Assembly (NCBI GenBank): GCA_029204225.1
Contig: CM055105.1
Coordinates: 13,312,721 to 13,376,720 of the forward strand
Source: Diphasiastrum complanatum
Taxonomy: Eukaryota; Streptophyta; Lycopodiopsida; Lycopodiales; Lycopodiaceae
Direction of reading: 5' to 3'
DNA: 64,000 nucleotides
Below, in pieces: positions 11,390-23,065 of the stretch (its first letter is position 1; each line of letters opens with the position of its first letter). The translations under genes were made by a program, and so were the position numbers. The notes beneath the pieces were generated by a model. That model saw only the letters and a list, made by a program, of their open reading frames with translations, had not been told where the DNA came from and did not search any database.

Positions 11390-11951
11390 TGTCATGTGCT
11401 GCATGTAATTAGCCCATGAGCTTACTAATGAATTGCCAAATATGGCCATGAAGCTAAAGTAGACTAGAGTTAATCATTAGGACAGTTAATAAGGTGGCTC
11501 GAACAACCTTGCAATATTTGTGAATAGCGGACTTGTAATAATGGTTGTAAGGCCCAAATTAGCCAAATAAGGCCCCAAACTTATAGTAGAGGCACAAATG
11601 ACCACTATAAATAGCTGAGGTCGTGCTAAATTTGGAGGCTATTCTTCATTTTGTAATTTTGAGTTTTAAGAGATCTTGGAGCTTCTCTTGGAGAGCTTTC
11701 TTGATCTAGAAAGTGGTTCACGTGCCTACAATCACATGAGAGCTATGATCATGCTCTTCAATCAGGCCCCTATCTTGTGAATGAACAATAATCATGAATA
11801 ATGATACTTACTTTGCCTATTTTGATGAAGTTTTGCTACTTTTAGCTACTTTCTTGATTTTTGACTAGTTTTCTTGATTTCTTGCATTTCCATTGTAATT
11901 TGATGCTAATGAATGGATTAGATGTTTGAATGCTAAGGTTGGCACATGACA
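11390..11951 (+). repeat. Right LTR (562 bp) of the plus-strand element
   Basis: Starts TGTCATGTGC, ends GCACATGACA, preceded by the polypurine tract and followed by the target duplication catac. It carries a tataaata box near 11603. The first 255 bp or so match the truncated left LTR at 5468. Confidence 0.9.
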
Positions 11952-12255
11952 CATACCTTGCTCCCATGTGATGCTACCCCCCTGTGTTGGTCTCCCATTG
12001 GCCCCTCGGTCTGCTCACCCGCAGTGCCCATGTGCCACTGCACCAGTCCCCTGCATCAGTACTGTACCCTCTTTTTTTACACCCTGAACCCCTTTTTTTT
12101 ACTTTTTTTTGTCCTTTTTTGGTAGTTAATATGCAAAAAAAAAATATTAAAAATGGTACCGCCCTGGTACCGCGGGTCTGCGAGCGGTACCGTACCGGCG
12201 GTACCACTGATATGGTACCGACGGTACCATACCAGCGGTACCACGGGGTACTATG
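11952..12255 (+). mobile_element. Right end of a hAT element (GGTACC-rich terminus)
   Basis: This is homologous to the right ends of the complete hAT at about 37115-37418 and the broken one at 55594-55860: the same ccatgtgatgct and cccattggcccc stretches, then a T-rich tract, then a cluster of GGTACC palindromes ending in CTATG at 12255. The left part of this copy is missing. The LTR element at 5468-11951 sits right at its edge, but the sequence left of 5463 is not clearly hAT, so the break is not just an insertion. Confidence 0.75.
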
Positions 12256-15200
12256 ATATATATATATGGTTATTTTTCATGCATGTGTTAGGGTGGGAAA
12301 AAAAACAACAATTAAAGGCTGAAACAAGGCAATTTGCTGTGAACTACGAATCCATATTATATCAGACTAGTAACTATCGGGATTCTGGAACTCCAAAAAA
12401 TTAGAAAAACGTAACAAACTATCATGATCCATCCACAATCGACATAGAGGCTAGCATCTAAAGAATTCTAAACTTTAATAAAACGATATCAGATATGTAT
12501 TATGAGGCAATGGTGCATACTAAACAACTAGAACAAAGCATACACAAACTTCTCAAAGCATTTAGGCTTTAGCATACCAGACTTGAAACTTGAAAGCAAT
12601 TACAAATCAAGTGTATATGATACAAAAACATGGAAAATGATCCACATTCCACAAATTCCTGATGAGAATGAAATATGTGATAAATGGTAAACCGTCTAAT
12701 ATATATCAAGGAGTGGGCCAATGGCCAAGTACATGAGTGTGATAGATGGACAATGGACTCATAGAGTCACGTGACATGAAATAAAACCCTAAATTCCTAT
12801 GACTTGGAGGCATATGGATTAGATGAGGATTCCTCCTCATCACTATCATTGGTAGACGAGAAGGAAAATAGGGAGTCCTTCTCGAGGCACAATCTCCAAG
12901 TGAATGATTAGCATGAACCTAGGAAACAATGGTGGATGCTCACAAGCTTGGAACCAGAAATTCTGATCAGAGAACTAGTATCTTCAATCTCTAAGAGCAA
13001 ATCACATTAACCAAAACTAATAACCAAGCACACAGAGTGTAACATGTTTGGCTATCCAACGTCTTGGTTTTTGCTTTGAATGTGAACCAGCAATGCAAGA
13101 TACTAACTCCACACTTAAAGGTTTGCATGTGCTTCATAAATTTTATCATTTGCCAAAAATGTTTTACGACTTGCATACACCATTTGAGTTTATTATAGTT
13201 AGAGGCTCAACATAATGTTACCCTCGCTTGGACTTAAGCTCATGGAACCAAACTAGCCGATGTGTAGAAATAAGGCTCCATCCCACAACAGCCTATGTTG
13301 TTTGTCGCTATGGGGTCGTTAATATATTTTGTCACACATCAAACCCTAAGTTTCATAAAGTCTTACAAATTCAATTAGAGCAATTTGGCAACAAGCATAC
13401 TAGCCATAAGGAAGCTCTTCTTCAAACATAGCAACTAGTAAAGTTGGAGGTAAGAGACTTATTTAGTTGTGAGACATTTAAAAATTTAAGTAGAGGGTAC
13501 TTTTATACAACTTGCAATATTTCAAAACGATTTTGTAAATTTGTACATAAGTCAAGATTCCCAATATCAATGAATCTATATTACTATTGCATGAATGTTG
13601 TAAGTTGGAAGGTGTACATTATAGCAGATTGAAATTCAAGATGCAAAACATCTTTTTGGATAAAGATTTGTGGGATGTTGTCATAGGAGAACAAACTAGA
13701 TATATATTGAGAAAAAGGCTAAAGATTTTGACAAAAAATGACTAAAAGCTCATTATGTTATTGACATGTATGCAACAAATAATCTAATCCCACATCGAAG
13801 AGGCAAAGGTCTTACAAAAGCTTTATATATTTGAGAGTAAATGGATGCGTGCCTGCTCAGCCCATAGCCAGCTTGTTCCAACTTGCATACTAGCCAATCT
13901 TCCTCTTTAGAACCTTTCAGTTGTGTGACAAATACTTCCTCAACTCTCTCTTCAATTTTGAAGTGCAAACATCCATTTGCAACAATTCCAAATCATAAAA
14001 CAGAAGAGGTTTGCAAGACTATCCTCAAAGATAGATTCTATTCAACCTATTGAGGCAAAAGTCTTTTCATGATCCAATTCCTCTAGTACTCTACCTATGG
14101 TACACCTTTACCACAAGTTGCGAGTTGAATTTCTTGACCTTTTCCTCTGTGTCCTACTATACCTAAAATTGTACACCCATTTACTCCTAGTTGTTTGTCC
14201 TTTACCACCTACTTTATGTTATTTCTTGATAGCTTGCAATTCATCTTCCGTACCTCTCCTCCCCTTTTTCCAATAAGAACAGCTTCTTCAAATCCTTCAA
14301 TTGAGATGATACTCATTCCATCAAAGTGAGATGGCAACTTTCTTGCACGTTCCAATCTCCTGAGAGTTAAAAGTGACCCTTTGTCCATCTTGGTGATCTT
14401 GTGCTTCACCGTCACGCAATTGCCTTTCGGTATGCTGATTCTTCTTCTCAAACTTCACTTGCACTTTTGCTGTCTTTGTTCCTGACCTCCTTTATGTTAT
14501 GTCTTCCCCTCTGTTTTGACTAGCCATCCTGTCATATTCATCCACAATTGTCCCCTCTATCCTGTCCTGCATACGAAAGAGATCAAAATCCTGGGACCTA
14601 TACTATTGCCCCCAGTACTGCTCCTTAATCTCATCAATATATATCAAATTTGAGTTGAGTGAACTTCTTTAATAGTTTAATTTTTTAGTACCTCACTCTC
14701 CTACCATGAGCTCACGTGATAAAGTACCATCATGCATCCCCAATTTTGTTGTCCTTAAAAAGTCCACCATTCCTGAGCATATACTGGTTCCATCTTTGTT
14801 TACTTCAAAACATTTTTCTTAAACTTCACTACCATATTACAATCGGCCATTGCAGTAACCACCGACAGGTTTTTGTGGATTCTGGAACATACAAGAATCT
14901 GAGGGCAACAAATTGCTTGCCTTAGTTCAATGAAAGGAGCATCCCCTGCTACCGCATGGCCTTTATTTATCGATTGTTACCAACAAGGACATACCAGCAT
15001 GGGATCTAGCGTAGTGGTGATTGTTATGCATCATATGACTTACCAGCTTGTATCCACACACCTTTTGCAATCAACCTTGTCCGTTGCAGCGTCATCTCCT
15101 GCATTCAAGGCTATCGTAACTGGTCATCCTTTTCAGCTTGGACAGCTCCCATTTGAGAAGTGTTTGCAACATACCTTACATTCATAGCAAGTTGTTCCCT

Positions 15201-16192
15201 TCATTGAGACTTCCCATTAAATCAACATTTCTTGGCCTCCGCTCTCCAGCACTCTCAATACCATATCTTAAAATCTACATGACTAAACTAGCCATGCAAC
15301 AATGGTGAAGAGCTTACCTCATCTATGAATGGATACATCAACTATCAAGAAATAAATCAGACAGTGTTACCATTCTGCTTCCGTAAGCCCCATATGCACC
15401 CATACAATTCTTTGAAGTATGCCAAAGTTTGTCAGGCACGTGCGCTACAATATATACAATCTGAAGAGATATAAACCATCTTCTCCTAATAGTGTTTCCA
15501 GCCCAAACTTCAAAGGGAAGATGGAATTTCAAGCCTGATACAATTGGATTTTTCAAAATTTTGCACACGTGCATTGCAACTATTGAAAATTACCCACGTA
15601 GCAGTTTTTAAGGCGTGGTTAACACTTAAGCAGTTGGGCGTAGAATTTATTGTCACTTTAAGGGCGGTGTTTCTGGTTGCTACTATTTTAGAGGCTGTAA
15701 AAACACAAGAGTATTCTTAGAGCAACGGCAAATGCCAAACAATAACACATAGGATTAAATCATGGCTCTCAGAAGATAAATACTGAACCAATTCTCTGTT
15801 TTATTAAAATTCCTCTTCTTTCTTGCTCTCCCTCTGCAACAACCTTACTCTATAATTTACCAGTTTGTCTGGCTAATACGAAGCCTACATGAAAACAATA
15901 TACATCCTTGACATGAAGTCAGCTGAGGAACTAGTAGGGTTGGCTATAAGCAAGCATGCCCACCTGTTTTGGACTTGGGTGCTTCGCATAGGGAGAGGGG
16001 CAGCCTGCAATACAGCAGCCACGCACCTGTTCTTCCTTCCATAACTCACACTTATTCCCTCACCTTCATCCTTGCTCATCCATCCACAGCAAATACTAAG
16101 TTTTGAATGAATGATCGCCCTCGTCCCCGTGAGCCCATTTACCATGCCCATCTCCCCAATCCCTTCACCACCTCTTATGCCAACCAAATCAA

Positions 16193-16197
<5 letters not shown>
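12256..16197. other. No recognisable gene (about 3.9 kb)
   Basis: Short open frames occur on both strands (for example 14209-14451 minus, a basic 80-residue frame), but none shows a motif I know, and none has clear splice sites and coding bias together. It may hold old, unrecognisable transposon sequence. Confidence 0.4.

Positions 16198-16266
<69 letters not shown>
16198..16266 (+). repeat. (CT)n-(CA)n compound microsatellite
   Basis: About 27 CT units run directly into about 7 CA units. The Leu-Ser and Thr-His runs that can be translated from it are artefacts of the repeat. Confidence 0.95.
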
Positions 16267-16267
<1 letters not shown>

Positions 16268-17899
16268 TGTCTGTGCGTGTGTATTTCAAGAGGAGAGGAC
16301 AAGAAAGAAGGTGATTTTGAGAAACTTTGTTCAAACTCTTGATCTCTTAAAAAAAACCAAAGATTGAGTCTTTTGAATCAAAGTTAACAACTTCATTTTG
16401 AATGATGAATATACTCGAACAAATAGTCAAAATGCGTTGTCAATATCGCGACAAAGTTAAACATCACAAAAACTCACAAATGATTAGATTAGCAAAAGTA
16501 ATAATAACAAGCAGCTGTTTTTGTGAAAAATCCCTTTTTTCCTTGGCTAAAATAATGTTCTTTTCTATTTTAGACCAACTCCCAATCCTATGGGGTTCTT
16601 TTTTCCTAGAGCAGGGATGTTACCGTTATGTTTTAGGCTTAAACTAGATAGGGTGGACCTCTCGGTGGGCTTTTGCTTTGGCTCATTCGTGCAATTTTTA
16701 CAATAGCGGTAGATTTTTTCACATGTTTGTTTCCTTCCACTGTTGATAATACACATATCGTGGAACCAACAATTGATATTGTCTCCCCATTTTTCTACAT
16801 TTCTCATAACAACTATATTCTCTTGGAGTAATCGTGGGAATATAGCTCAAATGTGTGGCTTGGAGTCCTCATGATGTACTAAAGAATATTTCACTAAGTG
16901 TGGTTTCAAACTATATTGTCTGACAAGTCCCTCTTTCAAGATGGGAGTTCTCACATTGGCCCAAGAGAAAAAATTGGTCCCGCCCTCTTTCAAAGTTGCA
17001 TTGGATTGCCACCATACGCCATTTTTTGGACCTTGGAAAATTGTCTGGCATGTTAAGTTGTCAAGCACAACTTTACAAAAACGGATATTAATCATTATAC
17101 ATCATTTAGGGCTTCCTCCTTATTATTAATACCCTCTATAACTATGCTCAGACTCATCCCAAATGAATATTATCAACTATCGTCCATGGGCCAATGTCTC
17201 CTATCCATCATACAAAACTCCCTAGAATGAGCAAAGTATTTGTTATTGTGGCAGAATTGGGATAATCCAGAGAATTGTGTACAAAGGGGAGGCAAATAAG
17301 TTGGGCGCCCTTTGGATGTAAGTAGGATGCTTGTCGTATTAATCAAACCCTTATTATTTAGACATGCAAGCTAGAACAACACAACATGACACACTTTCTT
17401 TGAGGCCATAATTTCGAAATGTGTCATAGGCTTCACGTGGCCTTAAAGAGGCATCAAAAACACTCTATGAATGTTACTACAAATCAGTAATGCCTTCCAT
17501 CAAGTGAATGAATAGATCATGATAATGTTTTTGTAGGCCTTGTACTACTTCAAATAACCAATAAAAGCAGTTTAGCTAGATCAAGCTTTTTCCAAAGTTT
17601 TCCAAGAATTTGTGAATAATTAACACATTCAAACACTTTGAGGTGTTTGACATAAGGGCTTTGTACCTGATCAATCCTCCTCTAGTATCATGTCATTGAC
17701 AATTGTGGTACAACAATTATCTTGGACATAATTTGCAATTGTTATTACCTCTATCCGAAACTTCTTGGGAAGACTAGAATTCAAGATAATGAATCATGAA
17801 GGCTCTACAATGATTCTTGCAGTGAGTCATTCTATAAAGGACTATAGCTGGTCATGAACTATCTTTCTATGTTCCTTGCATCAATAAAAGTGCTCGTTC
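16267..17899. other. No recognisable gene (about 1.6 kb)
   Basis: AT-rich sequence. The minus-strand frame at 16847-17095 (82 residues) is open but unrecognised. The right part may include unreadable remains of the copia pol that is just recognisable from 17.9 kb. Confidence 0.4.
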
Positions 17900-18600
17900 A
17901 TGTGGAGATAAATTTTCACCCTCCATGCCTTTACTTTTCATTCATTGGTTCTTAGCCAAGAGCTTGAACTGTTGGAAGCACGAGACTGCTCATGATATAC
18001 TTTTGGATGAATAAAATGTTAGTTCTTAAAAAATCATTAGTGATGGTGATAAAATCTTGAATTGCTCCCCTAAGTAGGGTATGCATAGGATAGATAGATC
18101 ACAATGTACAAGATCCATAATAGCCTTCAATATGGTGGCTTGACCTTTTGGACACTTCGTGACATGTTTGCCATAATTTCTTCCAAAAAAATTCATGGAG
18201 AAGAATTGATGTGACTTTTTGTAAGCTTATTCTAGATTGCATTGCAACAAGCATGACTAGATGGTCATAAGGTGGAAGTAGGCTTCATAAAGATTCATGA
18301 GAATATTGTTGTCAAAGGTAGAGGGTCCAACTGCGACCAATTGATTTAGTAAAAATACATAGTGATTAACGCAAACACTATAGGTAGTATTGTATAATTA
18401 CTTTTTTGAAGATACAATCTTTTTATTACATCTTAGGTCCCATACAAACCAATGATAGCATCCCAAGCTTTTTTTGAAATATTGTAGACATCAGAGATCT
18501 GTCAATGCATGAGATTCAAGGAGATCATAACTATAGCTTTGTCATTTCTCAATTTCCATTTGGAAATGAGATCAGGATCTTGTGGAGTGGCATATGTGCC
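17900..18600 (-). pseudogene. Strongly decayed copia gag and integrase
   Basis: On the minus strand, with many stops, 18600-18380 reads like the copia Gag capsid region (RKWKMRNDKAIVMIS, then ISKKAWDAIIGLYGT; compare the usual KAKEAWDALKKLYES pattern). About 18200-17900 reads like integrase (CPKGQAT, DLVHCDLS, then a worn FIDDFSR-type stretch). The order gag then integrase fits one minus-strand element with an internal deletion. LTRs were not found. The identification rests on scattered motifs only. Confidence 0.5.
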
Positions 18601-18841
18601 ATCTACCACCATTTGCCATTACCTATTCAAATCATTTTGATATGTGACATGTGCATAGTTTAATATCAGTTATTTTGTGTTCACTATATAGTTCATTATT
18701 CGCTAGAATGCTATTTGATTTTGCTTTTCAATATAAGTTGTAACTCTTAAATTTCGTCAACCATTTATCTTATCCAATGTACTTGATTAAGTACTATTAT
18801 GTACAGGTTAGTTACTACCTACTGATGTGTGATTATGTATC

Positions 18842-18879
18842 ATGTTTGGTCACTTCACTCATGTTTGGTCACTTCACTC
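18842..18879 (+). repeat. 19-bp tandem duplication
   Basis: The 19-mer atgtttggtcacttcactc occurs twice in direct succession with no mismatch. Confidence 0.9.
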
Positions 18880-19436
18880 TTTGATCGACGATGTTGTATC
18901 ATGCCACACAGATATATCATATACTACAATATTCATTGTTAAGTGAAAGTTGGAAGTTGGATCATGGAATGCGACTAACAAGTTTGAATTGTGTCCATTG
19001 TCCATTGTCCATTCAACACTGTCATGTGCGTTGTGAATCATAATTTCTATTTCTATGAACAATAATTTAGTTTCAACTTTCAAGCTTCAACCTTTTACAA
19101 GCGACAACGAACTTTCAAATGCATGTATTCAATAGCTATCTAGTATTTATAAGATTTTTGAGACATTGTAGACATTATAGATATTACTTGACATGTTTTC
19201 TAGCAATACATTAAAAAAATGCAAAAAATAAAAATGCCGATTCTTTCGAGAGGGGTGCAATTTGGATGATGGTAGACGATGCTATTGTGGGCATGGAATA
19301 TCTGCAGGTGTAGGTTCTCTAGATGGCTCAAGGATGTTGTTGCCCTTGCTAATTTGTGTTTGCTACTAGAGGGCAACTTTCCAACTCCAAAGGTCCTAGA
19401 GTGCCAAGATGTTAACTATATGCTAATAGAGGGGCC

Positions 19437-20283
19437 CTACTCTTTGTCTTTTACCATGAGCTTTCTCTTGTTCTTTTTCTTCTTTGACTGTTTGTATGCT
19501 TCCTCTTCCAGCTCGTCGAAAAACTGCTTCTTCCGCTTGTTGGTTTTTTCCAGTTTGGGCTTCGTAGCCATTTGGTCGTGCGCGCTTTTTCGTGAGGCTA
19601 CAACGGTGCTATCATAGGCCTTAGCCACACGGATAGCATCTTCCTAATTTAATGGATGATATTTTGTTTGCACTCATTTTGATAGTCAGCTGGCAGTCCA
19701 GCGATGAACTGCCACTGTGGATCAAATAGTGGCACGTTGGACAAAGAATCCAAGAACTCTTGGACATACCAGTTCTCGGTTGCCCATTTTGCAGTTGATA
19801 AAACGAATATACAGCTCGGAATCGTCTATCGTGACAAAAGCTTTCTGGAATTCCATTAGGAATCCAGCCCAAGTCACCAGTTTCGTGGAAAGTCTTGCCT
19901 TTCAGAAACAATAGAACTGAGGATATTTGCTTATCCTCTGGGACATTGTGCAAGATAAAATAGCTTGTCCAACGCTTCACCCAGTCCTCAACAACTTCCG
20001 GACGCTTAAATTTTTTATCGCCGAAAAAAACCTCCGGTTGGTAGCCTAAGTTAGTTGAGGTGATGGCTTGTAGTTGGTTAAATAGGTTCTGCATTTGGTT
20101 ATCACGTTGCTTATTACTCTAATGAAGTTCCAGTACTGCCTTGCCTAGAGTATGCAATAATTTACTAGAATCGAGGGCCTCATCATTGTCTGGTGATGCC
20201 GGTTGGATTTCCGTGTCATCACTGGCCGGTAATGCCGGACGAATTTCCGTGTTCTTCGTCACTGGAACATCTTCTTTGTCCAT
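19437..20283 (-). pseudogene. Ty3/gypsy-like gag relic
   Basis: A minus-strand frame can be read from an ATG at 20283. It contains a stop at about 20120, then YQPEVFFGDKKFKRPEVVED, WVKRWTSYFILHNVPEDKQ and VLLFLKGKTFHE, which is the retrotransposon Gag capsid pattern. It then shifts frame (MEFQKAFVTIDDSELYIRF is in another frame) and ends in a Lys-rich stretch (KKKKNKRKL, 19437-19628), as is common at the C-terminus of Gag. No protease or RT follows to the left. Gag would form the particle of the element; this copy cannot. Confidence 0.65.
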
Positions 20284-20771
20284 TGCAGTGTAACTGAAAA
20301 AACTAAAAAAAAATTCACTCAGTTCTTAAATCCATTACGGGTATAATACTCGTTAATAATACAATGTCTTAAAAAAAACAGAGGTGTCTTAAATAGACCA
20401 ATGTGTTATTAAATTATACCAATGGATATTTGCAATGCCGACAATTAAACAACGAAAAAAATAAAATATAACCTCATTAATGCCTTAAGAACCAATTAAC
20501 AACATTCAGACAAGCCATTTACTTTTACTGCATTCCAAATAACATAGTCCAATATGATTGAGAAAAAGCCACAGGGAAAAAAAAATCACAAGTTTTTTTT
20601 TTTTAAACTCCTAATGAAACCAAACTTTCAGCACCCCATCACTACTAATATCCCAACAGTGATTCTTCCAGACAACACAATATGGCTACGACAACCAAGG
20701 GTTTGGACCCGGTGCCCTCCAGCAGCTGACGTGTGTCAGCCGCTGAGTGCCCGTAAAAAATTAGGGTACGC

Positions 20772-21001
20772 TTGATTTTCGTGGGCGGCGCCAGCGTCGG
20801 GCACCTGCAGGTGGCGCCGGGCAGGGCGAGTGGCATCAGGCAGCCGCGGGCGGCGCCCGTGGCACAGGGCAGCCGCCAGCAGGGCGCCGGGCAGGGCACT
20901 AGCAGGGGGCAGGTGGCGTCGGTCAGGGCAGGTGGCGCCCAGCAGCCGCACAAGGCGTCGGGCACCCCAGCACCCAGGCACACACACACACACACACACA
21001 T
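20772..21001. repeat. GC-rich degenerate repeat block and (CA)n
   Basis: About 200 bp of very GC-rich sequence built on loosely repeated ggcgcc, gggcag and ggtggcg units, ending in about 12 CA units (20977-21000). It stands out sharply from the AT-rich flanks. The alanine/proline-rich frames through it on both strands look like by-products of base composition. Confidence 0.7.
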
Positions 21002-21069
21002 GAAAGGAAAAGGAAAGTTTCTATATATATCCCCTCCTGAAAAAATGTTGATAATGCTTATGGGATAGA

Positions 21070-21108
21070 AATTGGCTGCCTGGACACATGGCGTCCAGGC
21101 AGCCAATT
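21070..21108. repeat. Perfect inverted repeat, 16-bp arms, 7-nt loop
   Basis: AATTGGCTGCCTGGAC at 21070-21085 is followed after acatggc by its exact reverse complement at 21093-21108. It is too long and perfect to be chance and would form a strong hairpin in DNA or RNA. Confidence 0.95.
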
Positions 21109-21734
21109 CTAAAAAATAAGAATAAAAACAAAATTGTGTGGCTGAGAGCCCACCGAGGCCAAACGGCCATCCGTGCGGGCCGTGCTCGCAAGATGCGAAC
21201 AGCCCCCCCTTCTTGTTTCCTCCTAATTCCCTTCTCCTCGAGCCAGCCAGAATCGGGCTCCTTCTCGCGCCCTTTCAACCCAAGAGAGAAAATGCAAGGG
21301 GGAGAGATGAGGATTCCGAGAGAGAAAGGAGAGATGTCAGCTAGGTGAAGCGCCCCTCCGTCACCTTTCTCTCAATGATTTCATGCAAGTAAGAGGGCAC
21401 ACATGAGGGCTGATTCCAAAGCGGATTTTTGCTCAAGATTTTGAGTTTTTTCTTACAGTTTATCAACCATATAACTGTAGGAAGACTTAAGGCAAACCAT
21501 CTGCTGTTTTTTGCAGATTACCACTGTCTTACCAACGATTTTAAGTTTACTTTGCTTTACTTTAGTTACTATCAAGCATAACCAAAGATCAGATTATAGT
21601 TTTGCAAGGTTTACACTCATTATGTCTGAGAAACAAGGGATATGCTGCCCAAATTTTCTCAGAAACTGATTCTTGTAGGTTACATTATCTATTACACTGA
21701 ATAGCACTTGTTCTGAATCAAACCACTTCCAAAT

Positions 21735-22805
21735 CATTCGACATACTACAAAGTCTATATCCCAAAGACAAACACAGTGAAGACAGTTAGAGATGTCGAA
21801 TTTGATAAGAGCAGAACGATGGCCAATGATAATCCTGTCAGTTATGAAGTCCTTGGTAGACAATACTATGATCTACCAACTGTGACAGAGGGAGCAGAGG
21901 ACGAACACTCAGACGAAGATGTTCGAGTCGCACCTCATTCGAGTGACGAATCAGACGAAGAAAGATTCGCAAGCCAGCAGGACAATACATCTGCAATACA
22001 TCTGACAAAGGATCATGTGTTTCATTCAAGGACGAAACACATCGCAATCAAGTATCACTTGATAAGGGATCTGATTGGGAAGAAGATGCTGAAGACTATC
22101 TTCATTGGAACAAAAGAGATGGTGGTTGACATTTTCACAAAGGCCTTAGACAAAGGTCTATTCGAGAAATAAAGGTGCAGTCTTGGAGTCATCAAGCTAC
22201 CAGCTTTGAGAGGGAGCTGAAGAAACAAAACATTTCTATTACCAAAGCTTTGCTAGCTTTCAGCCCTCAGTTTGACGAAAAGACATGAAGCGAAAATGTT
22301 CGCGAACACTTTGACGAAGAGACACGAATGGACATGAAAAATTTCGCGACACTTTTCAACCTTCACGCTCCAAATGATCAGGAAGATCATGCAAGCACCA
22401 AGAAGTACAAAACCCCTGATCTAATATGATGACGTCAGCGGAAGAGTGTTAAGACGTGCCTAACCCACCTTTCTTGTAATCCGTGATTAGTTATAGATTG
22501 TTTAGTCTATCTAATCTGGTGTGCTACTTTGAATCTATAAGATACATACAGTAGGAGATAGATATACACAATATACAGACTACAGAAAAGAAGTCCGGCC
22601 TGCGACCGAGACAAGATTTTGTAAGCAGGATCCACAGAGATCCAAGAAGTCCGCTAGTAAGCGAGACATTACTCGTGAGAGAGCACCACTTCTCTCACAC
22701 CAACGCGCTGTGTGGGTCTGTCATACAACGCACGAAAAACAAGAGGATCAATAGATGATATTGTAGCTATTACGCACATATCACTCTTATTTCAGTCTGA
22801 TCTTG
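21735..22805 (+). mobile_element. Copia deletion derivative with LTR
   Basis: 21735-21980 matches the end of the integrase region of the copy at 23050-26668 (KTVRDVEFDKSRTMAND, then EDEHSDEDVRV). At FASQ it jumps straight to the RNase H end (DNTSAIHLTKD), losing the whole RT. A polypurine-like gagagggagc leads to an LTR starting TGAAGAAAC at 22218 and running to about 22805, where similarity to the other copy's LTR fades. The left edge is 5'-truncated, with no gag. The reading frame 21777-22172 is a fusion across the deletion and encodes no complete domain. Confidence 0.85.
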
Positions 22806-23065
22806 AATGAATTATTTGTTGGTGTATGATGTGAAATGCTTGGTCTATGATTGATTACGATTGCAGTAGACGTGATGGAAGCATAATACGAGAGGCGATT
22901 ACGACGTAAAACGATGTCTCTACCAACAGTAAGAAAATAATGAACACAGTAGTAACTGTGATTTCAGGAACGTGGATTGACTAGGAAACAAAATCAAAAG
23001 CTTGTTATCCCTTTGGGTTATCAGAGTAAGAGTCTGAGATTGCCGTAAACAGTAAGATTTCAGGG

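Larger units (their letters stand above)
5468..11951 (+). mobile_element. Plus-strand LTR retroelement with CATAC target duplication and antisense copia inside
   Basis: The element starts TGTCATGTGC at 5468 and ends GCACATGACA at 11951. These are perfect 10-bp inverted termini, flanked by the same 5-bp duplication, catac (5463-5467 and 11952-11956). A polypurine tract (gtaggggga) sits just before the right LTR, which fixes the orientation as plus. The left LTR is cut after about 178 bp and no primer binding site remains. The interior holds a plus-strand acidic open frame (5660-6380) and, on the opposite strand, copia gag-pol pieces (10340 down to 6844). Either a copia element inserted in reverse and lost its LTRs, or deletions rearranged the interior. 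Confidence 0.85.

Noticed and set aside
14209-14451. Minus-strand 80-residue basic frame as a gene
   Set aside because: It has no recognisable motif and no supporting splice context; left as unannotated sequence.
16847-17095. Minus-strand 82-residue frame as a host gene
   Set aside because: It is open but shows no known motif, no splice signals and no second copy.
20645-21106. Cysteine/alanine-rich open frames over the GC-rich block
   Set aside because: Frames are open on both strands because of base composition and the CA repeat; no motif or splice signals.
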